Shown here in pieces: positions 1-6,556 of a stretch of 6,651 nucleotides of DNA. Origin of the DNA: Alphaproteobacteria bacterium (GTDB lineage Bacteria > Pseudomonadota > Alphaproteobacteria > Puniceispirillales > Puniceispirillaceae); contig JAACDT010000176.1 in assembly GCA_009936885.1 (NCBI GenBank), positions 1 to 6,651 of the forward strand, read 5' to 3'. Positions within the stretch are counted from its first letter, which is position 1. The number at the start of each line of letters is the position of its first letter. Made by a program: the position numbers and the translations under genes. The notes below the pieces were generated by a model. The model searched no databases, was not told the origin of the DNA, and saw only the letters and a list, made by a program, of their open reading frames with translations.

Positions 1-607
<607 letters not shown>

Positions 608-1129
608 TCAGTCCGCAAGATCAATTTTATTTCCACGGGTGATACCACAAATTCCAGTTCTTGCAACTTCTACTTTACCAAGAGATTCCATTAGGTCAAC
701 AAAGGCGGATACTTTGTCAGTTGCACCTGTTACTTCAAATACAAAACTATTAAGAGAGCTGTCTAAAATACGTGCTCTAAAACTATCCGCAATACGAAGT
801 GCCTCAATTCGGCTATCCCCCTTATTAACGATTTTTACCAGCGCTAGCTCACGTTCTACATGCGGAGGCCCGTTGCTGAGATCCTCTACCTTATGGACAG
901 GAATTAGCCTTGATAATAGCTGTTGTATCAGGTTTATGACTTGAGGTGTTCCAGTTGTTACAACTGAAATTCTGGATGTTTTTTTCTTTTTATCCACAAC
1001 TGAAACTGTCAGACTTTCAATATTGTAGCCACGGCCAGAAAACAGCCCTACAACACGAGCAAGCACGCCTGGTTCGTCATCAACAAGCACGGATAAGGTG
1101 TGGCTTTCGATTTTTTGGGTATCTAACAT
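608..1129 (-). CDS. ilvH: Acetolactate synthase small (regulatory) subunit
   Basis: This is the regulatory subunit of acetohydroxyacid synthase. It activates the catalytic subunit encoded next door and normally confers valine feedback inhibition. The 173-aa protein is about ten residues longer than E. coli IlvH, mainly at the N-terminus. An ACT domain spans about residues 11-82, with the family core DEPGVLARVVGLFSGRGYNI (18-37). G21 and N36 line up with E. coli Gly14 and Asn29 of the valine-binding region, so feedback control is probably kept (inference). The C-terminal ALS_ss_C-type domain starts near HVERELALVKI (90-100) and ends with the typical VEVARTGICGITRG stretch (153-166). The ATG at 1129 has an AAGGA Shine-Dalgarno about 9-10 nt upstream. 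It lies 86 bp after ilvB in the same operon. The symbol ilvN would be equally valid. Confidence 0.97.
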   Translation of the reverse strand: MLDTQKIESHTLSVLVDDEPGVLARVVGLFSGRGYNIESLTVSVVDKKKKTSRISVVTTGTPQVINLIQQLLSRLIPVHKVEDLSNGPPHVERELALVKIVNKGDSRIEALRIADSFRARILDSSLNSFVFEVTGATDKVSAFVDLMESLGKVEVARTGICGITRGNKIDLAD

Positions 1130-1150
1130 ATATTGTTATTCCTTTATCAT

Positions 1151-1209
1151 GCTGTCAGAAAATCTCGTAAAACTGATTAGGCACTCACGAAAATTCACTC
1201 GCTGACAGC
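1151..1209 (-). repeat. Inverted repeat in the ilvB-ilvH spacer
   Basis: Perfect 8-bp arms, GCTGTCAG (1151-1158) and CTGACAGC (1202-1209), enclose 43 nt in the spacer between ilvB and ilvH. In the transcript the second arm ends about 21 nt before the ilvH start codon. No T-run follows, so it is not an intrinsic terminator. It could be an intercistronic RNA stem that tunes ilvH translation or mRNA stability, or it could be chance. Confidence 0.35.
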
Positions 1210-1215
1210 TATTCC

Positions 1216-3003
1216 TTAAACGAGAATCTTTCCTGAATCTGAAATAGCACCATCTTGGTCGTCAGGCCCTAATATCATCTCATTATGGGCCGCCCCTGAT
1301 GGTATCATTGGGAAACAGTTTTCCTCTTTTTCAATACGAATATCTGCAATAACAGGCCCATTTGTGTCAAGCATTTGGGTTATCACATCATCTAAGCCAG
1401 AGGCTGTATCAGCCACAAACCCTGTCATGCCAAAGGTATCAGCTAATTTAACAAAATCAGGCAGAGAAGAAGAATAGCTTTGAGAGTATCTCCCACCATG
1501 AATAAGCTCTTGCCATTGGCGAACCATTCCTAACCATTCGTTATTCAATATAAATATCTTAACAGGCAGATCATACTGTGCGATCGTAGATAATTCCTGC
1601 ATGTTCATCATGAATGATCCCTCGCCTGAAACATCAATTACAAGCGAGTCAGGATGTGCAACTTGAACCCCCATAGCGGCTGGCAGGCCATACCCCATTG
1701 TGCCAAGTCCGCCAGATGTCATCCACCTATTTGGCTTATTAAAGCCAAAATATTGTGCGGCCCACATCTGATGCTGCCCTACCTCGGTTGTAACGTAAGT
1801 ATCCCTATCTTTGGTCATCTGATACAGCCTCTCTAAAGCGTATTGTGGCTTTATCACTTGACTAATCTGCTTGTATCCAAGGCATTTTTTTGAACGCCAT
1901 TCATTTATCTGCTGCCACCATTTTGCAAGTGGGGCCGCATTTGGCTCGAAAGATTGTGCCTTCATTTCTGCGATTAGAGCATCAAGTACAATTCCAGCAT
2001 CGCCAATGATACCAACATCAACCTGAATATTTTTATTAATAGAAGAGGCATCAATATCAATATGAATTTTCTGAGACTGAGGAGAAAACTCAGATAATTT
2101 TCCAGTTACCCTATCATCAAACCTTGCGCCAATATTCAGCATCACATCACAATTATACATTGCCAAGTTAGCTTCATATGTTCCATGCATTCCAAGCATA
2201 CCCAAAAAGTGACTATCTTCAGCAGGTAACGCCCCAAGACCCATTAATGTAAGGGTTGTAGGCCAGCCTGTCATTTTAACACGTTTTCCAAGCTTCTCAG
2301 ATGCATCAGGTCCACTATTAATGAGACCGCCACCACCATAGATAATAGGTCTTTTAGCTTTTTTAAGAATCCGAACAGCCTCTTTTATCGATTTTGGATC
2401 AGGATTTATCTGTGGGTAATATCTCTTTGTGGCTTCTTCGCGTATTTCTGGTGAATTAGAATAAGGCGCATCCAACATTAGAATATCTTTTGGCAAATCA
2501 ATAAGCACAGGCCCTGGACGTCCTGTCCTAGCTACGTGAAATGCCTCTGATACGACAAGCTGTAGGTCAGCTGATTTCGTTACAAGATAGTTATGTTTTG
2601 TGCACTGGCGTGTGATGCCAGTTGTATCTGCTTCCTGAAACGCATCTGTTCCCACAAGGTGGGTTGGTACCTGACCTGTTAAACACACAACAGGAACAGA
2701 ATCCATAAGCGCATCTGTTAATCCGGTCACAGCATTTGTTGCACCAGGACCAGATGTTACAAGCACCACACCGATTTTTCCCGTTGACCGTGCATAACCC
2801 TCAGCTGCATGAACTGCTGCCTGCTCATGTCGGACCAGAATATGTTTAATTCTGTTATTTTTAAATAACGCATCATAAATGGGTAAAACAGCACCACCAG
2901 GATAACCGAAAATCACCTCTACATTCTGATCTTCTAGACATTTAAGCAATAATTCTGCGCCTGGAATTTGCTGTATTTTATATTTTGGTTGTTTATCTGC
3001 CAT
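1216..3003 (-). CDS. ilvB: Acetolactate synthase large (catalytic) subunit
   Basis: This ThDP/FAD/Mg2+-dependent enzyme condenses two pyruvates to 2-acetolactate, or pyruvate and 2-oxobutyrate to acetohydroxybutyrate, the committed step of branched-chain amino acid synthesis. At 595 aa it is full length. The N-terminal ThDP-binding domain carries [13 protein letters not shown] (32-44) and the catalytic glutamate E60 in [14 protein letters not shown]. The central FAD domain carries [11 protein letters not shown] (292-302). The C-terminal ThDP domain carries SGEGSFMMN (459-467) and [12 protein letters not shown] (487-498). The Mg2+ motif reads GEG where E. coli-type enzymes usually have GD; from memory related GE forms occur in alphaproteobacteria, so the enzyme is probably active. 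P113 and W497 match plant positions where changes give sulfonylurea/imidazolinone resistance, and here they are the sensitive-type residues (inference). The ATG at 3003 has no clear Shine-Dalgarno. It is the first gene of ilvBHC; the symbol ilvI is equally valid. Confidence 0.98.
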   Translation of the reverse strand: MADKQPKYKIQQIPGAELLLKCLEDQNVEVIFGYPGGAVLPIYDALFKNNRIKHILVRHEQAAVHAAEGYARSTGKIGVVLVTSGPGATNAVTGLTDALMDSVPVVCLTGQVPTHLVGTDAFQEADTTGITRQCTKHNYLVTKSADLQLVVSEAFHVARTGRPGPVLIDLPKDILMLDAPYSNSPEIREEATKRYYPQINPDPKSIKEAVRILKKAKRPIIYGGGGLINSGPDASEKLGKRVKMTGWPTTLTLMGLGALPAEDSHFLGMLGMHGTYEANLAMYNCDVMLNIGARFDDRVTGKLSEFSPQSQKIHIDIDASSINKNIQVDVGIIGDAGIVLDALIAEMKAQSFEPNAAPLAKWWQQINEWRSKKCLGYKQISQVIKPQYALERLYQMTKDRDTYVTTEVGQHQMWAAQYFGFNKPNRWMTSGGLGTMGYGLPAAMGVQVAHPDSLVIDVSGEGSFMMNMQELSTIAQYDLPVKIFILNNEWLGMVRQWQELIHGGRYSQSYSSSLPDFVKLADTFGMTGFVADTASGLDDVITQMLDTNGPVIADIRIEKEENCFPMIPSGAAHNEMILGPDDQDGAISDSGKILV

Positions 3004-3033
3004 CTGGTACCAACACTTTATCTTATCATGATT

Positions 3034-3072
3034 TCATTTACAAACAGACAAATAAGCCAATGTAATCAGCAT
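3034..3072 (-). CDS. Candidate ilv leader peptide, 12 codons
   Basis: A short frame on the predicted ilvB leader RNA encodes MLITLAYLSVCK and ends in TGA at 3036-3034. Five of its twelve residues are branched-chain (Leu x3, Ile, Val). It has an AGGTG Shine-Dalgarno at 3077-3081, 4 nt before the ATG, better than anything before ilvB itself. It would start about 17 nt into the transcript expected from the promoter at 3096-3124. It is in the same frame as ilvB but separated by its stop. Position and composition resemble leader peptides of attenuated ilv operons. However, no terminator hairpin lies between it and ilvB, so any control would have to be translational. A frame this short can arise by chance in AT-rich DNA. 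Confidence 0.35.
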   Translation of the reverse strand: MLITLAYLSVCK

Positions 3073-3095
3073 AAAACACCTGTTAATCTGCCATA

Positions 3096-3124
3096 TTTCT
3101 AAGATCGGGTTGAATGTTTGTCAA
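3096..3124 (-). promoter_or_regulatory. Sigma70-type promoter for ilvBHC
   Basis: On the minus strand a perfect -35 hexamer TTGACA (3119-3124) is separated by exactly 17 bp from a -10-like TAGAAA (3096-3101, four of six consensus matches). Transcription would start near 3089, giving a leader of about 85 nt before ilvB. The -35 box starts 4 bp beyond the miaA stop codon, so ilvBHC appears to have its own promoter rather than depending on miaA readthrough. Confidence 0.6.
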
Positions 3125-3127
3125 CCC
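3107..3127 (-). promoter_or_regulatory. Palindrome overlapping the ilvB -35 box (operator candidate)
   Basis: Perfect 7-bp arms GGGTTGA (minus strand 3127-3121) and TCAACCC (3113-3107) flank a 7-nt centre. The dyad covers the -35 hexamer and abuts the miaA stop codon. The inner part fits the loose T-N11-A pattern of LysR-type regulator sites (TGA-N7-TCA). As RNA it could fold as a 3' hairpin on the miaA message, but the following bases, GATCTTAGAA, are not a U-tract, so a factor-independent terminator is unlikely. An operator for a regulator of branched-chain synthesis is an inference; the regulator is unknown. Confidence 0.45.
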
Positions 3128-4072
3128 CTATCTGGGAATTAATGAAAAGATTTCTGAAATAATTCTTTTTGAATATTTCTCATTATTGGTGAATTCCGAT
3201 ATAAAATTATTCTTGAACCAGGTAAACTGGCGCTTTGCATAATGCCTTGTATCTTGAGCAATACTCTCAAGCATCAAATCAAATGCTAATTCAGATTTAA
3301 GATAAGCAGCAATTTGCCGAACACCAAGCGCTTTCATTACTGGCAGAGCAGGTTCTAATTTGCGTGCAACTAGTGCGCCGACCTCATCAAGGGCACCTTC
3401 CTCAATCATCTTATGTACTCTTTGATTAATAGAATTATAGATCAATTGACGAGGCGGCAGATTTGCTACATGAATAAAATTTCCAGAAATCGCGCCCGTT
3501 AAAGGATGTGATTGCCAATAGGATAGGGGCGTGTTCGTCTGCCAGTAAACTTCCATTGCCCTTATTAGTCGCTGGCTATCTCCTTCTGCCAGCCGAGAGG
3601 CAGTTTGACTATCAATTTGCTCAAGTAGTTCCTTAAATGAGCGTGCTCCAATATCCTGATGCAAGCTTACAGCTTTATTATGTATTTCCTCAGACACTTC
3701 TGGAATCTGGGAGATACCATGTCTTGCAGCATTCAGATACAGACCAGTCCCACCTACTAAAATGGGCAATTTTCCGAGCAGTCTTGCTTTTTCAACTTCG
3801 CGAGTAGCAAGCTCAAGCCAGTGCCGAACATTGCATCTCCTGCTACCATCAATTACACCATATAATGCGTGAGGCGTTGTTTCTATATCTTGGTGTGTTG
3901 GACGTGCGGTAAGTATCTGCAAGTCAGAATAAACCTGCATTGAGTCAGCGTTAATGATGACACTGTTACATTTCTGAGCTATATCCATTGCAATTGCGGA
4001 CTTACCGCTTGCGGTTGGCCCAGCTATTACAAGGATATTTTGGCTTACATCTTTTGAACTGATATCATTCAT
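3128..4072 (-). CDS. miaA: tRNA dimethylallyltransferase (tRNA A37 prenyltransferase)
   Basis: MiaA transfers a dimethylallyl group to N6 of A37 in tRNAs that read UNN codons, giving i6A37, the precursor of ms2i6A. Counting from the ATG at 4072 the protein is 314 aa, typical for the family. The P-loop GPTASGKS is at 18-25 and DSMQVYSDL at 43-51, with the conserved Asp that activates A37. GGTGLYLNA is at 107-115, the DSQRLIRAMEV stretch is near 165-175, and the C-terminal DTRHYAKRQFTWFKN is at 274-288. An in-frame GTG at 4090 would add six residues. I prefer the ATG because MNDISSKDVSQNILVIAGPT places the P-loop at the usual distance and lengthens the gap to serB to 23 bp. Neither start has a clear Shine-Dalgarno. 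It diverges from serB and is followed by the ilvBHC promoter. Confidence 0.96.
   Translation of the reverse strand: MNDISSKDVSQNILVIAGPTASGKSAIAMDIAQKCNSVIINADSMQVYSDLQILTARPTHQDIETTPHALYGVIDGSRRCNVRHWLELATREVEKARLLGKLPILVGGTGLYLNAARHGISQIPEVSEEIHNKAVSLHQDIGARSFKELLEQIDSQTASRLAEGDSQRLIRAMEVYWQTNTPLSYWQSHPLTGAISGNFIHVANLPPRQLIYNSINQRVHKMIEEGALDEVGALVARKLEPALPVMKALGVRQIAAYLKSELAFDLMLESIAQDTRHYAKRQFTWFKNNFISEFTNNEKYSKRIISEIFSLIPR
4040..4068 (+). promoter_or_regulatory. Candidate serB promoter inside the miaA 5' end
   Basis: On the plus strand TTGGCT (4040-4045, four of six matches to TTGACA) is followed after exactly 17 bp by TATCAT (4063-4068, five of six matches to TATAAT). Transcription would begin near 4075 and give a leader of about 20 nt to the serB ATG. 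The miaA and serB start codons are so close that the serB promoter must lie within miaA coding DNA, and this is the best match there. I found no comparably good match for miaA on the other strand. Confidence 0.4.
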
Positions 4073-4095
4073 ACTGTCGACATAAAACACGAGAC

Positions 4096-4986
4096 ATGGA
4101 CATGCAAGATCTTATCCTTATATCCACATCATCTAAAAATCCTGAAACAAAAAATACACTGTCTCACTTTATAAAAACAGCTGATATGCAGATGCATTCA
4201 TGGCTTGCAGAAGGTGAGTATGACCAATGGGCTGTTGAATGCTTCTTAAAAACTGACTGGGGTGCCGTTTCATCCATTCGTAACATCGCAAATTCCATGC
4301 AATTAGACATTAATTTGATCAGTGAAAAAAACAGACGTAAAAAACTACTTCTTGCTGATATGGACAGTACCTTAATCAAAGGGGAGTCTCTTGACGAGAT
4401 TGCCGCAAAAGTCGGGATAGGAGAGGAGATTGCCAATATCACCCGCCAATCAATGCGAGGAGAACTTGATTTTAACCAATCAATTACGAAGCGTGTGGCG
4501 ATGCTTAAAGGCATAAGAGAAGATATCTTATTAGAGATAATAGAAAAAACGCATCTTAATAATGGAGCATCTTTGCTTGCGCCGACCATGAAAAAAAGCG
4601 GCGCATTTTGCTATATTGTCTCTGGCGGATTTGACTTCCTTACCATCCCTATTGCCCAGAAAATTGGCTTTGACGGGTCGTTCTCTAACAGGCTTGAGAT
4701 AGCAAACTCGCACTTAACAGGAAATGTTATTCCGCCCATATTAGGGGTGCATGCAAAAAAAGAAGCCCTTACCCAACTCAGCAAGCAACATAACTTAAAA
4801 AGCGCGGATGTTGCTGCCATTGGTGATGGTGCAAATGATCTAGAAATGCTTCAAGCAGCTGGATTAGGCGTTGCGTTTGAGGGAAAACAACTTTTGAGAG
4901 ATAAAATAACAACCCAGCTTAATTATACTGACCTTACAGGTTTACTATTTTTGCAAGGATATACAATCGGCGATATTGTTTCATAA
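4096..4986 (+). CDS. serB: Phosphoserine phosphatase
   Basis: SerB hydrolyses O-phosphoserine to serine, the last step of serine synthesis from 3-phosphoglycerate, in the cytoplasm. The 296-aa protein has an N-terminal region (about 1-80) without strong motifs, where SerB proteins often carry an ACT-like domain, followed by a HAD-family phosphatase core. Motif I is DMDST (88-92) with nucleophile D88 and acid/base D90. GESLDEIA (96-103) holds the conserved substrate-region Glu97. Motif II is VSGG (175-178) with S176. A Lys pair at 221-222 fits motif III, and the Mg2+-binding GDGANDLEML is at 243-252. The C-terminus LLFLQGY is typical of SerB. ATG 4096 is annotated. A second in-frame ATG at 4102 is 8 nt after a weak GAG and may be the real start. 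It diverges from miaA and converges on the HtrA-type protease. Confidence 0.97.
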   Translation: MDMQDLILISTSSKNPETKNTLSHFIKTADMQMHSWLAEGEYDQWAVECFLKTDWGAVSSIRNIANSMQLDINLISEKNRRKKLLLADMDSTLIKGESLDEIAAKVGIGEEIANITRQSMRGELDFNQSITKRVAMLKGIREDILLEIIEKTHLNNGASLLAPTMKKSGAFCYIVSGGFDFLTIPIAQKIGFDGSFSNRLEIANSHLTGNVIPPILGVHAKKEALTQLSKQHNLKSADVAAIGDGANDLEMLQAAGLGVAFEGKQLLRDKITTQLNYTDLTGLLFLQGYTIGDIVS

Positions 4987-5016
4987 ATAAACAGCCTGAA
5001 ACAGGCTGCTTATTTT
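4985..5016. terminator. Bidirectional intrinsic terminator between serB and the HtrA protease
   Basis: CAGCCTG (4992-4998) and CAGGCTG (5002-5008) form a perfect 7-bp GC-rich stem with an AAA loop. After one A-C mismatch the stem extends by six A-T pairs, AAATAA (4985-4990) with TTATTT (5010-5015). On the plus strand the stem is followed by TTATTTT, and on the minus strand by TTTATTT. It begins within the serB stop codon and lies about 20 nt past the protease stop, so one element can end both convergent transcripts. Confidence 0.8.
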
Positions 5017-5035
5017 ATGTATTTTTTATAATAAT

Positions 5036-6556
5036 TTATCTATCCACGAATGGTAGTTGTACGAACCTATTACGCCCTTGCGATTCAATCAACATAAGAA
5101 CCCCACTTCGATCAGCATCACGCAAACGCTCAACCTCAGATAACACTGTCTCCACAGTATCAACTTTGCGCTGTCCGATACGGCGGATAATATTACCTTC
5201 CTGAATATTCATATTTGATGCAGGGCTTCCTTCTAGGACTTCGGTTATAATAACCCCTGTTTCTTCTTCATCCAGGTTATATTTCTCAATAATTTCGTCC
5301 GAGATATTAGCAAGCGCGATCCCAAGAGAGCCAATTGCAGTAGGCTCATCAGATGGCTTGTTATCTGTTAACACACCGCTTTGTTCAGCCTGTTCTAACT
5401 CACCTAATACCACGTCAACAGATAATTTTTTACCAGAACGAACAATGTCAACTGACACCTGTTTATCTACTGCTGTTTCTGCCACGATACGCGGCAAATC
5501 TTTCACGCTATTAATCATTTTGCCATCAAATGCAATAATGGTATCACCAGGTTCCAACCCAGCATCTCCGGCGGGGCCACCCGGTGTAACAGCAGATACA
5601 AGTGCGCCCGCAGCCTCTTCTAGTCCAAGACTATCGGCAATATCCTCTGTTATTTCTTGAATGAATACACCAAGCCATCCGCGGCGCGTTCTGCCAAACT
5701 CCACAAGCTGGTCGACCGTATCATCTGCAAGGTTAGATGCAATAGCAAAGCCGATGCCAACAGAGCCACCAGATTGGGAAAAAATAGCGGTATTTATTCC
5801 GATAACATTACCTTCTAAATCAAATAATGGCCCACCTGAATTTCCTCTGTTGATGGAGGCATCTGTCTGGATAAAATCATCATAGGGGCCAGAGCCGATA
5901 TCGCGTCCCCGTGCGGATACAATGCCTGCTGTAACGGTTCCGCCAAGTCCGAACGGGTTTCCAATAGCCATCACCCAGTCCCCTACTCGCAGGCTATCTG
6001 AATCACCAAAAGATACAGCTGAAAGCTCTTTATCTCCTGGCTCAATGCGGAGTACCGCAATATCGGTTTTTGGATCTCTTCCAATTATCTCAGCTTTTAA
6101 CTCAGTCTCATCTGATAGAATAACCGTAATCTCATCTGCGTTTTCAATCACATGATTATTTGTGATAACAATGCCACTTGCATCAGTTATAAAGCCCGAT
6201 CCAAGGGATTGAGCGCGCTGTGCGCCTGGACGCTCGTTAAATTCCTTGAAAAATTCCTCGAAGGGAGAACCCTCCGGAAACTGCGGCAAATCAAAGCCAC
6301 CCCCCCCTTCGACCAACGTCGCAGTTGAGATATTCACAACAGAAGGAAGCAAGCGTTCTGCCAAATCAGCAAAACTATCCGGTCTTTCTTGTGCATGAGC
6401 AGTGGCGCTACCCACCACTATCGAAAGACAAAATATCAAACCAGTTGAAAATGAACGTAAGGCGCCAATCACCGATATTTTATTACTAGAATACGGACTT
6501 TTAGGACAGCGGCCACCCTCCTGTATAGTCTCTAAAATGCTTAAAGCTAACTTCAT
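5036..6556 (-). CDS. degP: Periplasmic DegP/HtrA-type (Do family) serine protease
   Basis: This envelope quality-control protease/chaperone degrades or refolds misfolded periplasmic proteins. The 506-aa product begins with a Sec-type export signal: the hydrophobic stretch TGLIFCLSIVVGSATAHA ends in AHA (53-55) before QERPD, a good signal peptidase I site. The trypsin-like domain has His135 (TNNHVIENA), Asp165 (KTDIAVLR) and Ser240 (RGNSGGPLF), the full triad. PDZ1 spans about 293-385 (RRGWLGV onward) and PDZ2 about 408-500 (IGSLGIALANIS onward), the two-PDZ layout of DegP, DegQ and MucD. The LA-loop region (about 82-116) is short and has an EGGGG run coded by a G8 tract. The ATG at 6556 has an AAGGA Shine-Dalgarno 7 nt upstream but leaves about 35 residues before the hydrophobic core; an in-frame GTG at residue 29 would give a standard signal. 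MucD or DegQ naming is also possible. Confidence 0.94.
   Translation of the reverse strand: MKLALSILETIQEGGRCPKSPYSSNKISVIGALRSFSTGLIFCLSIVVGSATAHAQERPDSFADLAERLLPSVVNISTATLVEGGGGFDLPQFPEGSPFEEFFKEFNERPGAQRAQSLGSGFITDASGIVITNNHVIENADEITVILSDETELKAEIIGRDPKTDIAVLRIEPGDKELSAVSFGDSDSLRVGDWVMAIGNPFGLGGTVTAGIVSARGRDIGSGPYDDFIQTDASINRGNSGGPLFDLEGNVIGINTAIFSQSGGSVGIGFAIASNLADDTVDQLVEFGRTRRGWLGVFIQEITEDIADSLGLEEAAGALVSAVTPGGPAGDAGLEPGDTIIAFDGKMINSVKDLPRIVAETAVDKQVSVDIVRSGKKLSVDVVLGELEQAEQSGVLTDNKPSDEPTAIGSLGIALANISDEIIEKYNLDEEETGVIITEVLEGSPASNMNIQEGNIIRRIGQRKVDTVETVLSEVERLRDADRSGVLMLIESQGRNRFVQLPFVDR

Noticed and set aside
639..1170. Plus-strand open frames at 639-944 and 946-1170, antisense to ilvH.
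   Set aside because: They mirror the ilvH coding frame and its spacer, have no recognisable domains, and lack convincing ribosome binding sites.
1130..1196. A GTG-started 20-codon frame (minus strand) between ilvB and ilvH ending at the ilvH Shine-Dalgarno.
   Set aside because: The nearest Shine-Dalgarno-like AAGGA is too far from the GTG, and neither length nor composition rises above chance.
3004..3090. Classical transcription attenuation (terminator/antiterminator) in the ilvB leader.
   Set aside because: No GC-rich hairpin followed by a T-run lies between the leader frame and ilvB or in the first codons of ilvB. The only strong dyad (3107-3127) is upstream of the predicted transcript start.
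4164..4820. Minus-strand open frames at 4164-4589, 4531-4713 and 4611-4820 within serB.
   Set aside because: They lie antisense to a clearly real, motif-complete serB and show no family resemblance of their own.
5358..6155. Plus-strand open frames at 5358-5660, 5661-5885 and 5922-6155 within the protease gene.
   Set aside because: They are low-complexity Ser/Pro/Thr-rich translations, the usual shadow of a gene with a strong codon pattern, and lie antisense to the intact HtrA-type gene.
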